Source: Robiginitomaculum sp.
GTDB taxonomy: Bacteria > Pseudomonadota > Alphaproteobacteria > Caulobacterales > Maricaulaceae
Length of the DNA: 15,515 bases
NCBI GenBank assembly: GCA_027071965.1
Contig: JALSYJ010000102.1
Location: 1 to 15,515 of the forward strand
Direction: 5' to 3'
Part shown: piece by piece, positions 1 through 6,829 of the stretch
Layout: each line of letters begins with the position of its first letter
Position numbering within the stretch: the stretch's first letter is position 1
Translations under genes and position numbers: made by a program
The notes under the pieces: model-generated
Database searches by the model: none
What the model saw: the letters and a program-made list of their open reading frames with translations, nothing else
What the model was told of the DNA's origin: nothing

Positions 1-353
1 TCACAAAAGACGGTACTTTCGTGAATGGAACCGCTCCTCTTCGGTATAGGTATTTAATTGATCCTAGCACCTTGGTGAAGCTCTATTATACACACAATTC
101 AAAGTAAAGACTAAACGGTCTTAACCAAGCAGTACAGGCTAGTTTTGGCATGATTGCCTATGATGCACGGGGCAATATGACAAGCGCTGGCAATCGTAAT
201 TATGGCTATAACATTTATAATCAACTGACCTCGGTTAGCACCGTTAGTGGCCCGCCTACCCCTGAAACTCTAAGCTTTGCAAATCTTAGCTATGATGCCT
301 ACGGGCGCTTGCTCGAGACTGCTGGCACATCTGGCATTTGGCAGTCTTTGTAA
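1..353 (+). pseudogene. RHS/YD-repeat protein remnant (C-terminal piece, interrupted)
   Basis: One frame runs from the window edge to a TAA at 351-353 and reads like RHS/YD repeats: short Tyr/Gly/Asn-rich segments such as YDARGNMTSAGN, NYGYNIYNQLTSV and LSYDAYGRLLET. It is interrupted by an in-frame TAA at 105-107. Similarity to the repeat pattern continues on both sides (NGTAPLRYRYLIDP before, RLNGLNQAV after), so this is one decayed gene, not two. It stops after a tract resembling the usual turn before the next YD strand, with no RHS core or toxin tip following. Intact RHS proteins are large beta-cocoon shells that encapsulate a C-terminal toxin. What remains here cannot do that, although a 67-codon ATG ORF from 150 survives. 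The 5' part lies outside the window. Family call is good; pseudogene status rests on the internal stop and the abrupt end. Confidence 0.72.
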
Positions 354-436
354 ACGAAGACATTTCCCCGAAGAACGAAGTCCGCACAAATAAAACAGAC
401 CTGCTATTTTTTCATACACTATTTGTCACAAGCATC

Positions 437-521
<85 letters not shown>

Positions 522-586
522 ACGTTTTGGTGAGGGCTGTTTAGCGCCCTTGACGGGGGCTTGGCAAATGTTTTCACTGCATAATT

Positions 587-1192
587 ATGAAAAATCTTGA
601 AAAACCCGGAAATGCCGAGCAGTGGGAAAGCCGATATCGTGAACAACTGACCGGCTGGGAGCGTGGAACACTTAACGCTGCCCTGCATGACTGGCTTGCT
701 GGAGGACATTTGCAAGCAGGAAAAATAATCATTCCTGGCTGTGGACGCTCACCGGAGCCTGCTGCCCTGGCCGAGCGTGGCTTTGAAGTAACCGGCCTTG
801 ATTTTGCACCCAGTGCCATAGCTCATCAGGAACGACAGCTTAAACAACTGCCTGCTGGGCTAAAATTACACTTCGAACAGGCAGATGTGCTTACATATAT
901 GCCCAAAGAATCAGTGGATGCAATATATGAGCAAACCTGCCTGTGCGCCCTACAGCCTGAGTATCGCGCAAGCTATGAGCAGCAATTATATCGCTGGTTA
1001 CGACCCGGCGGCAAATTATTCGCCTTGTTTATGCAAACTGGGGAATCTGGCGGCCCGCCATTTGACTGTCCCCTAGATGAAATGCAGGTTTTGTTTGGCA
1101 AGGAGCGTTGGCAATGGCTGAATGAGGGCCAACTAACCTCCGTTCACAGTGAGCACAAAACTGAATTGGGACGAATTTTGATCAGGGTCTAG
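587..1192 (+). CDS. TPMT-family SAM-dependent methyltransferase
   Basis: The protein has 201 residues, matching the thiopurine S-methyltransferase-like family (about 195-220). The N-terminal part holds WESRYREQLTGWERG (13-27), the W...G entry typical of the family. A Rossmann motif I follows as IIIPGCGRSPEPAALAERG (47-65), then the acidic strand-2 end VTGLDFAP (68-75), the motif II region QADVLT, and YEQTCLCALQPEYR, where TPMT-like enzymes place the substrate pocket. LRPGGKLFALFM is the usual post-I strand. Members methylate thiols, selenols, tellurite or halides; the substrate cannot be read from sequence. No strong ribosome-binding site precedes the ATG, but the family match begins within the first dozen residues. 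The TAG stop (1190-1192) is also the first three bases of the downstream repeat. It stands alone, convergent with the MATE gene. Confidence 0.9.
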   Translation: MKNLEKPGNAEQWESRYREQLTGWERGTLNAALHDWLAGGHLQAGKIIIPGCGRSPEPAALAERGFEVTGLDFAPSAIAHQERQLKQLPAGLKLHFEQADVLTYMPKESVDAIYEQTCLCALQPEYRASYEQQLYRWLRPGGKLFALFMQTGESGGPPFDCPLDEMQVLFGKERWQWLNEGQLTSVHSEHKTELGRILIRV

Positions 1193-1238
1193 AGCATTTT
1201 CAGCAAAAGTGGGAACCGGTTTTGCGGTTCGAAAATGC
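1191..1238. repeat. Palindromic intergenic element, simple copy (no inserted unit)
   Basis: This copy folds on itself: GCATTTTC (1194-1201) pairs with GAAAATGC (1231-1238), then GCAAAA (1203-1208) with TTTTGC (1220-1225), around a GTGGGAACCGG loop. The core is 45 bp. It resembles the RIME-like palindromes scattered between genes in alphaproteobacteria (family resemblance from memory, not searched). A 15-base spacer beginning GATAAACAAAG links it to the next copy. It starts directly on the stop codon of the methyltransferase gene. Confidence 0.85.
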
Positions 1239-1253
1239 GATAAACAAAGATTT

Positions 1254-1443
1254 GCATTTTCAGCAAAAGTGGGAAGCTCTTGCTTGCGCTACCGCTTCGC
1301 TACTTGAGCGCGGGTTTTGCGGTTCGAAAATGCGATAAACAAAGATTTGCATTTTCAGCAAAAGTGGGAAGCTCTTGCTTGCGCTACCGCTTCGCTACTT
1401 GAGCGCGGGTTTTGCGGTTCGAAAATGCGATAAACAAAGATTT
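1254..1443. repeat. Two identical 95-bp tandem copies of the palindrome, each with one 35-bp insert
   Basis: Bases 1254-1348 and 1349-1443 are identical. Each holds the same left arm (GCATTTTCAGCAAAAGTGGG) and right arm (GGTTCGAAAATGC) as the simple copy, but the apical CC is replaced by 37 bases, a net gain of 35. The inserted unit (1286-1320 and 1381-1415) starts GCGCTACCGC and contains its own stem, GCGCT with AGCGC. The perfect identity implies recent tandem duplication or gene-conversion-like homogenisation. Confidence 0.95.
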
Positions 1444-1721
1444 GCATTTTCAGCAAAAGTGGGAAGGTTTTTTTGTGTCCTACCGCTTCGCTACTTGAGG
1501 ACGGGTTTTGCGTCCTACCGCCTCGCTGCTTGAGGAGTCTATGTTTGTCCTACCGCTTCGCTACTTGAGGAGTCTATGTTTGTCCTAACGCTTCGCTACT
1601 TGAGGACTCTTTGTTTGTCCTACCGCTTCGCTACTTGAGGAGTCTATGTTTGTCCTACCGCTTCGCTACTTGAGGACTCTTTGCTTGCGCTACCGCTTCG
1701 CTACTTGAGCGCGGGTTTTGC
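1444..1721. repeat. Fourth palindrome copy with seven tandem 35-bp units
   Basis: The left arm (1444-1466) is intact. Seven units of exactly 35 bp begin at 1477, 1512, 1547, 1582, 1617, 1652 and 1687, all sharing the core CGCTTCGCTACTTGAG with few changes. Unit stems are GTCCT with AGGAC (or AGGAG) in the inner six and GCGCT with AGCGC in the last. The right arm ends in GGGTTTTGC followed by unrelated sequence, so the closing GAAAATGC half has been lost. Units 3-4 and 5-6 of the array form a 70-bp double period. The block lies between convergent genes and ends 20 bases from the MATE stop codon. Confidence 0.95.
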
Positions 1722-1740
1722 ACCAAAAATTTTCTAATGT

Positions 1741-3129
1741 CTATTTGGCGATGGGAATTGATCTTGTGCTATCGACCGCAGCCATATTGGCATTGCGCAT
1801 CCAAAAGAACACAAGCGATCCAGAAATTATATTGGCCAAAGCCAGTGAAACAATAATACCGGGAATGCCGTAAAAATAACGCCCTATCCAGACACCTATT
1901 CCAATTAAAACAAAAGACCTGCCAAAGGTCATCAACATGCCAGGAAGCGGCCTGCCCAGCGCGTTAAACCCAGCAGCGGCTGAAATTACAATGCCATAGC
2001 CCATAGCGGTTAATGGAACTATTGACAGATGCAACTCTATTACCTGTTGTACTGCTGGATCAGTAGAGAACAGCCTGGCAATAGTACCGCTTAGCAATAA
2101 CAGGATAATACCGGTGCCACTGGCCCAGATCGCGGAGACCATAAAAGAAGCCCGAAATGCCTCTCTTACCCGGTCATGCAGGCCGGCACCGCCGTTTTGA
2201 CCGGTAATCGGGCCAATGGACGCAGACAGGGCCAGCAAGGGAATTGCAAATAAAAACTCTATCCGTCCTGCAACACCAATCCCGGCAACAGCGGCATCAC
2301 CAAAGGTAGCAAATGCGGCTGTTACAACAAATATTGTGAGCGGATTGGCAATATTGGTGGCGGTTGCTGGAATACCTACTCGCAACACCTGCCACCATGA
2401 ATGAGCCAGTTCCTGCCACGAGGCCAGGTGCAGTGTGATCAGACGCTCACGGTGTACCAGATACCAGCCCATAACCACTATCGCAAATACGTTGGATAAT
2501 ACCGTTGCCAATGCCGCACCCGCCACTTCCATGCGCGGGAAAGGCCCAATGCCAAAGATCAGAAACGGATCAAGAATCAAATTGATAATAGCTCCGGCAA
2601 CCATGGTCATGCCTGGCACTCTGGCATCACCAAGAGCCCTGAGAATATTGCCACCCACCATCGGCCCGACAATAAAGGCTGAACCGATAAAGGAGATATG
2701 CAAATAGGCGCGAATGTCCGGCATCAGATCATCAGACGCTCCGGCAAACCGCAAAATTGCCTCAAAACTAAAAAAGCCAACGGTGGCAAATACTGTTACG
2801 ATCAACACAGCAAGCAGGATTGAATCTGTGGTTTGGCGACTTAGGCGATCATGATCACCACCACCAGCAGCCCGCGCCACCACTGATGCGGCACCAGCGC
2901 CCAGGCCCACGGAGAGGCTTTGCAGCACAAACAACAAGGGTACACTAAAAGAAACTGCGGCCAGTGGCGTAGTGCCCAGACGCGAGACATAAAACGTATC
3001 CACCACAGAAGCTGACATCACAGCAAAAATGCCAATCGACATCGGAATGCCAAGGCGCAGCAAATGGTTCAATACCGGCCCTTCGGTCAGCTTGGCTCTG
3101 CTCTTGGTGGATTTAGGTGCAAATGTCAT
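1741..3129 (-). CDS. MATE family efflux transporter
   Basis: This 462-residue polytopic inner-membrane protein has about 12 hydrophobic segments and the length usual for multidrug and toxic compound extrusion carriers. These use a Na+ or H+ gradient to export cationic or other compounds. The first repeat shows the family signature: LLRLGIPMSIGIFAVMSASVVDTFYVSRLG (residues about 23-52), with the conserved VDTFYV segment, then the small-residue-rich SVGLGAGAASVVARAAG. The second half starts near WWQVLRVGIPATATNIANP and repeats the fold, including SIGPITGQNGGAG. The N-terminal extension is short and basic. The ATG at 3129 is the first in frame, with a poor Shine-Dalgarno. It lies 104 bp downstream of nnr on the same strand, so co-transcription is possible but not shown. 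Substrate unknown. Confidence 0.95.
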   Translation of the reverse strand: MTFAPKSTKSRAKLTEGPVLNHLLRLGIPMSIGIFAVMSASVVDTFYVSRLGTTPLAAVSFSVPLLFVLQSLSVGLGAGAASVVARAAGGGDHDRLSRQTTDSILLAVLIVTVFATVGFFSFEAILRFAGASDDLMPDIRAYLHISFIGSAFIVGPMVGGNILRALGDARVPGMTMVAGAIINLILDPFLIFGIGPFPRMEVAGAALATVLSNVFAIVVMGWYLVHRERLITLHLASWQELAHSWWQVLRVGIPATATNIANPLTIFVVTAAFATFGDAAVAGIGVAGRIEFLFAIPLLALSASIGPITGQNGGAGLHDRVREAFRASFMVSAIWASGTGIILLLLSGTIARLFSTDPAVQQVIELHLSIVPLTAMGYGIVISAAAGFNALGRPLPGMLMTFGRSFVLIGIGVWIGRYFYGIPGIIVSLALANIISGSLVFFWMRNANMAAVDSTRSIPIAK

Positions 3130-3233
3130 CGCAAGGGGCGATACGGAACTATGCAGCCAATGGCAAGATATAAATGATGCAGAACTGCATTACATTTTAG
3201 CCATAGTGCTCTAATTTAATAAGAGCATTGTCC

Positions 3234-4715
3234 TTAAAAATCGTTCTTCAAAAGCAAATTTCTAAGCATTAAAGGTATGGCCTTGGGCATATCCTCGGCA
3301 ATCAATCCCGGGCCGAGCCTACGGCCTAGTTCTCCATGCATCCAGACAGCAGCGCAAAGCGCCTCAAAACCCCTATGGCCCTGTGCCATAAGACCTGCAA
3401 CCATGCCCGCCAACACATCACCGCTGCCCAATGAAGCCAACCAGCTAGAAGTATGGGTGTTGACCACAATTCTGCCATTGGCTGTAGCCATTACGCTGTC
3501 AGCACCTTTGAGCAATAAGGTGCAGCCGACAATCCTGGCAGCGGCCTGCACCCGCTCAATCTTATTGCCAAATTCTGATCCTAATTGCCCAAACAAACGG
3601 GCAAACTCTCCTTCATGAGGTAGTAAAACCGTATTGGAATGACAGGCATTTAACAATATGTCCGGGTCATCTGCAAAACTGCTTAAGGCATCAGCATCAA
3701 GAATTGTTGGCTTGTTATGAGCCAGCAATTCCAGAACATCGCGACGCATATCCTCACCCACGCCACCGGCTGGGCCGATTATAATACAATCCGGATTTTG
3801 AGCTTGCAGCAGGCTTGAAACAGGCTCGCCGCGATCCCGCGCCAACAATACCACAGAAGTTTCATGAGCAGCGCAAACCTGCATTGATTCTTTGAAGCCA
3901 GCCAACGTCACCCACCCTGCCCCCATTCGCAATCCCGCACGGGCGGCTAGCCTGGCAGCTCCGGTGTTTAATGGTTCACCGCACATGACCAACAGTCTTC
4001 CGCGCGAATGTTTGTGAGCAACCGCTTCGGGGGCTTTGGGTATTTCCGGCCATAAATTGCGCTGATTCACCATTGCTACCGGATCAAAATTATCAAGCAG
4101 ACCATCTGGAAAGCCAATGTTAATCACCTTGATTTTGCCGCATTGGTTACGAGCCGGCTCCAACACATGAGCCGGTTTCAAACACTCAAATGTAACTGTC
4201 ATATCTGCCTTGACAGCAGGCGGGCGAACCTTGCCACTATCGCCAAAAACACCTGAAGGCAGATCAGCAGATACCACTTTGGCAGGATGGGCATTTATAT
4301 GATTGACCAACTCTGCCAATTCTCCACTTATGGGCCGCTTTAGACCTGCTCCAAATATGCAGTCAACAATCAGCCCGATACTGCGCGATATTTCAGTACC
4401 CGTAATGCTAACACCAGAGGGTAATGCCTGTGCCATTTTATCTACATCTGTTGCCGTAACAGTCTTGGCGCATACGGTAAGAAAAACCGGCCAACCTGCC
4501 TCATACAAATGGCGTGCAACAACATAACCGTCTCCACCATTGGCTCCAGGGCCGCAGAATACCTGTACTGGACAGGGGCTGAATTCAGAAAATATGTGCT
4601 CAGCAATTCCGGAACCTGCAGCCTCCATTAAATCAATACCAAGGCAACCGCGCTCAGTAGCGGCACGGTCGGCCTGATAACAGGTGGCAGTGGAAAAGAC
4701 TTTTACCCCGGACAT
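3234..4715 (-). CDS. nnr: Bifunctional NAD(P)H-hydrate epimerase / ADP-dependent dehydratase
   Basis: The cytoplasmic metabolite-repair enzyme restores damaged NAD(P)HX. The N-terminal YjeF_N domain (about 1-215) epimerises R- and S-NAD(P)HX; CGPGANGGDGYVVARHL (54-70) is its nucleotide-binding loop. The C-terminal ribokinase-like domain (about 225-493) dehydrates S-NAD(P)HX using ADP; it shows LDADAL, LLPHEGEFARLFG, LLLKGADS and the anion-hole/catalytic motif GSGDVLAG (430-437). The length of 493 is normal for the fused bacterial form. The gene is divergent from glnB with 153 bp between the starts, an arrangement I recall as common in alphaproteobacteria. A perfect 11-bp inverted repeat lies 22 bases upstream of its ATG. 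The Shine-Dalgarno is weak. Confidence 0.95.
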   Translation of the reverse strand: MSGVKVFSTATCYQADRAATERGCLGIDLMEAAGSGIAEHIFSEFSPCPVQVFCGPGANGGDGYVVARHLYEAGWPVFLTVCAKTVTATDVDKMAQALPSGVSITGTEISRSIGLIVDCIFGAGLKRPISGELAELVNHINAHPAKVVSADLPSGVFGDSGKVRPPAVKADMTVTFECLKPAHVLEPARNQCGKIKVINIGFPDGLLDNFDPVAMVNQRNLWPEIPKAPEAVAHKHSRGRLLVMCGEPLNTGAARLAARAGLRMGAGWVTLAGFKESMQVCAAHETSVVLLARDRGEPVSSLLQAQNPDCIIIGPAGGVGEDMRRDVLELLAHNKPTILDADALSSFADDPDILLNACHSNTVLLPHEGEFARLFGQLGSEFGNKIERVQAAARIVGCTLLLKGADSVMATANGRIVVNTHTSSWLASLGSGDVLAGMVAGLMAQGHRGFEALCAAVWMHGELGRRLGPGLIAEDMPKAIPLMLRNLLLKNDF

Positions 4716-4736
4716 GGCGTGAACACTTTTTTTGCA

Positions 4737-4763
4737 TACGCTGCCTATTTTTTAGGCAGCGTA
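4737..4763. promoter_or_regulatory. Perfect 11-bp inverted repeat in the nnr/glnB divergent region
   Basis: TACGCTGCCTA (4737-4747) is followed by five T and then TAGGCAGCGTA (4753-4763). Neither strand has a T-run on the exit side, so it does not look like a normal intrinsic terminator. It could be a DNA operator or a leader hairpin for either gene. Confidence 0.6.
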
Positions 4764-4770
4764 AAGTAAA

Positions 4771-4806
4771 CTGGTTTTAATGATAGCAAAAAAGTTTCCA
4801 AACCAG
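4771..4806. promoter_or_regulatory. 7-bp inverted repeat in the glnB upstream region
   Basis: CTGGTTT (4771-4777) and AAACCAG (4800-4806) pair perfectly across 22 A/T-rich bases. It is the second of three inverted repeats before glnB. Whether it acts as DNA site or RNA hairpin cannot be told. Confidence 0.4.
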
Positions 4807-4835
4807 AAGAAATATTCCATGGCCTTATCAAACGT

Positions 4836-4856
4836 CCTGATATTAGCAGAATCAGG
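4836..4856 (+). promoter_or_regulatory. Small hairpin just before the glnB ribosome-binding site
   Basis: CCTGAT (4836-4841) pairs with ATCAGG (4851-4856) around a 9-base loop. The GGAGA Shine-Dalgarno (4859-4863) begins three bases after the stem, close enough to influence ribosome access if the leader is transcribed. Confidence 0.35.
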
Positions 4857-4868
4857 CTGGAGAAAAGC

Positions 4869-5207
4869 ATGAAAAAAGTTGAAGCCATCATAAAACCTTT
4901 CAAACTTGATGAGGTCAAAGAGGTTTTGCACGATGCCGGCGTTCAGGGGTTAACGGTAGTTGAGGCAAAAGGCTTTGGGCGCCAGAAGGGTCATACAGAA
5001 TTATACCGTGGCGCTGAATATGTTGTTGATTTTCTGCCCAAGCTGAAAATCGAAGTTGTGGTCACTGAGGGGCAGTTAGAAAACGTTATTTCCGCTATTG
5101 AATCTGCGGCGCGCACCGGAAAAATTGGTGACGGAAAAATCTTTGTCAGCGACATAAGCGAAGTTATTCGCATCAGAACCGGCGAGAGAAACGAAGAAGC
5201 GCTATAA
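4869..5207 (+). CDS. glnB: Nitrogen regulatory protein P-II
   Basis: The 112-residue protein is the standard trimeric P-II length. It starts MKKVEAIIKPFKLDEVKE. The T-loop carries GFGRQKGHTELYRGAEY, with the uridylylation tyrosine at 51. The B-loop is RTGKIGDGKIF (82-92), and the C-terminus VIRIRTGERNEEAL is conserved. P-II senses 2-oxoglutarate and ATP/ADP, is modified by GlnD according to glutamine level, and controls the adenylyltransferase GlnE and the NtrB kinase. Pairing with glnA 44 bp downstream supports GlnB rather than GlnK, which normally sits beside amtB. The ATG has a good Shine-Dalgarno (GGAGA, 4859-4863). The upstream region contains three inverted repeats; I found no GG-N10-GC sigma-54 element there. 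Confidence 0.97.
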   Translation: MKKVEAIIKPFKLDEVKEVLHDAGVQGLTVVEAKGFGRQKGHTELYRGAEYVVDFLPKLKIEVVVTEGQLENVISAIESAARTGKIGDGKIFVSDISEVIRIRTGERNEEAL

Positions 5208-5251
5208 TAATCGAACTTATTTAATTTTCACAAACACTAGGTTAAACAATC

Positions 5252-6655
5252 ATGTCCAAAGAAATACTAGACCTTATCAAAAACGAAAACGTCAATTTTG
5301 TAGATTTGCGCTTTACCGATCCAAGAGGGAAGATGCAGCACGTTACCATGGAAAAAAGCATGGTAGATGAGGATCTTTTTGAAGATGGCGTAATGTTTGA
5401 TGGCTCCTCGATTTCGGGGTGGAAAGCAATCAATGATTCAGACATGGTACTGATGCCGGACACCAGCACAGCCAAAATTGATCCTTTTTTTCAATCCCCT
5501 ACCCTGACCTTGTTTTGTGATGTCCTAGAGCCTGGCACATTGGCCCCCTATGGCCGTGATCCGCGTTCCACAGCAAAGCGGGCGGAGAAATATCTTATGG
5601 CCTCTGGTGTTGGCGATACCGCATATTTTGGGCCAGAAGCAGAATTTTTCATGTTTGATGATGTTCGCTGGTCAACCCGCACTGACAAGACCGGGTTCAC
5701 CCTGGACAGTTCAGAATTGCCGGCCAATACGAATTCCAAATTTGAACACGGAAATATGGGGCATCGCCCCTCATCTGGAGGAGGCTATTTCCCGGTTCCA
5801 CCAGTTGATTCAGGGCAAGACATTCGCAGTGAAATGCTAAGTGTAATGGACGAGCTTGGCCTTTCTCCTGAAAAACATCACCACGAAGTAGCCCCGGCCC
5901 AGCATGAACTGGGAATGAAGTTTTCTACCCTTGTGGAAATGGCAGATCATTTGCAATTATACAAATATGTGGTTCATAATGTTGCCGCTGCATACGGAAA
6001 ATCCGCAACATTCATGCCCAAGCCATGTGTCGGTGAAAATGGCTCAGGAATGCATGTGCACCAGTCAATCTGGAAAGGTGGCAAGCCGCTTTTTGCCGGC
6101 AATCGTTATGCTGATCTATCGGAAAAATGCCTGCATTATATTGGCGGAACCATCAAACATGCCAGAGCAATCAATGCCTTTGCCAATGCCTCCACTAATT
6201 CCTACAAGCGTCTGGTTCCAGGGTTTGAAGCTCCGGTGCTGCTGGCCTATTCTGCTCGCAATCGTTCCGCGTCAATTCGCATCCCCTACTCCCCATCGGC
6301 CAATGGCAAGCGTCTTGAAGTGCGTTTTCCTGATGCTGCTGGAAATCCTTATCTGACATTCACGGCATTGCTGATGGCAGGGCTTGACGGTATTGCCAAC
6401 AAGATTGATCCCGGTGAAGCCATGGACAAGGATCTTTATGACCTGCCGGCTGAGGAGTTAAAGGATATTCCATCAGTCTGCAGCAGCTTGCGTGATGCAT
6501 TAAACGCGCTGGAACAGGATCATGAATTCCTGCTACAGGGCGGTGTCATGAACAAGGATCAGATCGCAGCCTATATTGATTTGAAGATGGAAGAAGTCAC
6601 ACGATTCGAAATGCACCCGCATCCGGTCGAGTTTGACATGTATTATTCTTCCTAA
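5252..6655 (+). CDS. glnA: Glutamine synthetase type I
   Basis: This cytoplasmic dodecameric enzyme makes glutamine from glutamate, ammonia and ATP. Its 467 residues match the GSI-beta class. Visible signatures include FDGSSISGWKAIN (about 49-61), EAEFFMFDDV with a metal-ligand Glu (about 129-138), GGGYFPVPPVDS, HHHEVAPAQHELGMKF, the ATP/metal segment NGSGMHVHQS (about 263-272), the glutamate/flap region ASTNSYKRLVPGFEAP (about 313-328) and RNRSASIRIP. KDLYDLPAEEL places the adenylylation tyrosine at 396, so activity is probably turned down by GlnE under P-II control. It follows glnB by 44 bp and is presumably in the same transcript. No truncation or odd residues seen. A strong hairpin lies 118 bp downstream, but it is only 19 bases before the next start. 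Confidence 0.98.
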   Translation: MSKEILDLIKNENVNFVDLRFTDPRGKMQHVTMEKSMVDEDLFEDGVMFDGSSISGWKAINDSDMVLMPDTSTAKIDPFFQSPTLTLFCDVLEPGTLAPYGRDPRSTAKRAEKYLMASGVGDTAYFGPEAEFFMFDDVRWSTRTDKTGFTLDSSELPANTNSKFEHGNMGHRPSSGGGYFPVPPVDSGQDIRSEMLSVMDELGLSPEKHHHEVAPAQHELGMKFSTLVEMADHLQLYKYVVHNVAAAYGKSATFMPKPCVGENGSGMHVHQSIWKGGKPLFAGNRYADLSEKCLHYIGGTIKHARAINAFANASTNSYKRLVPGFEAPVLLAYSARNRSASIRIPYSPSANGKRLEVRFPDAAGNPYLTFTALLMAGLDGIANKIDPGEAMDKDLYDLPAEELKDIPSVCSSLRDALNALEQDHEFLLQGGVMNKDQIAAYIDLKMEEVTRFEMHPHPVEFDMYYSS

Positions 6656-6773
6656 AGTTTCGTCCAACAGGATTAAAGGCTATAATAGCAATAGGCTTAC
6701 AGGTTTTTACGGATATCGAATAAAAAAGTATAACTTTGGGAATCGACGAACTGGATTTTACGGTCTACAAGAC

Positions 6774-6810
6774 CCGGTCTGCGATTTTGCGCCATAAAGT
6801 CGCAGACCGG
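6774..6810 (+). promoter_or_regulatory. Strong 11-bp hairpin in the autotransporter leader (possible glnA terminator)
   Basis: CCGGTCTGCGA (6774-6784) pairs perfectly with TCGCAGACCGG (6800-6810), with a 15-base loop, followed by TTTCT. The T-tract is weak. Only 19 bases separate it from the next ATG, with AAAGGG (6816-6821) as Shine-Dalgarno. A promoter cannot fit after it, so any message for the autotransporter must contain the hairpin. Confidence 0.6.
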
Positions 6811-6829
6811 TTTCTAAAGGGTGTGATTT

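Noticed and set aside
1477..1721. Regular 35-bp repeats as a CRISPR array
   Set aside because: The units are directly contiguous with no unique spacers, the sequence differs only by scattered point changes, and no cas gene is nearby. It is a tandem repeat.
3207..3227. TGCTCT / AGAGCA inverted repeat after nnr
   Set aside because: The stem is only 6 bp with an A/T-rich 9-base loop and has no T-tract on the minus strand. It is too weak to call a terminator.
4716..4735. Sigma-54 promoter (TGGC...TTTGCA) upstream of glnB
   Set aside because: The GG to GC spacing is 16 bases instead of the required 10, and GG falls right beside the nnr start.
4737..4763. Intrinsic terminator reading
   Set aside because: The only T-runs are in the loop and on the wrong side for each direction. 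With divergent genes starting here, there is no transcript to terminate.
6658..6686. TATAAT at 6681 as an autotransporter promoter
   Set aside because: The -10 is perfect, but the -35 position (TTTCGT) is poor, and a single hexamer match in A/T-rich sequence is not enough.
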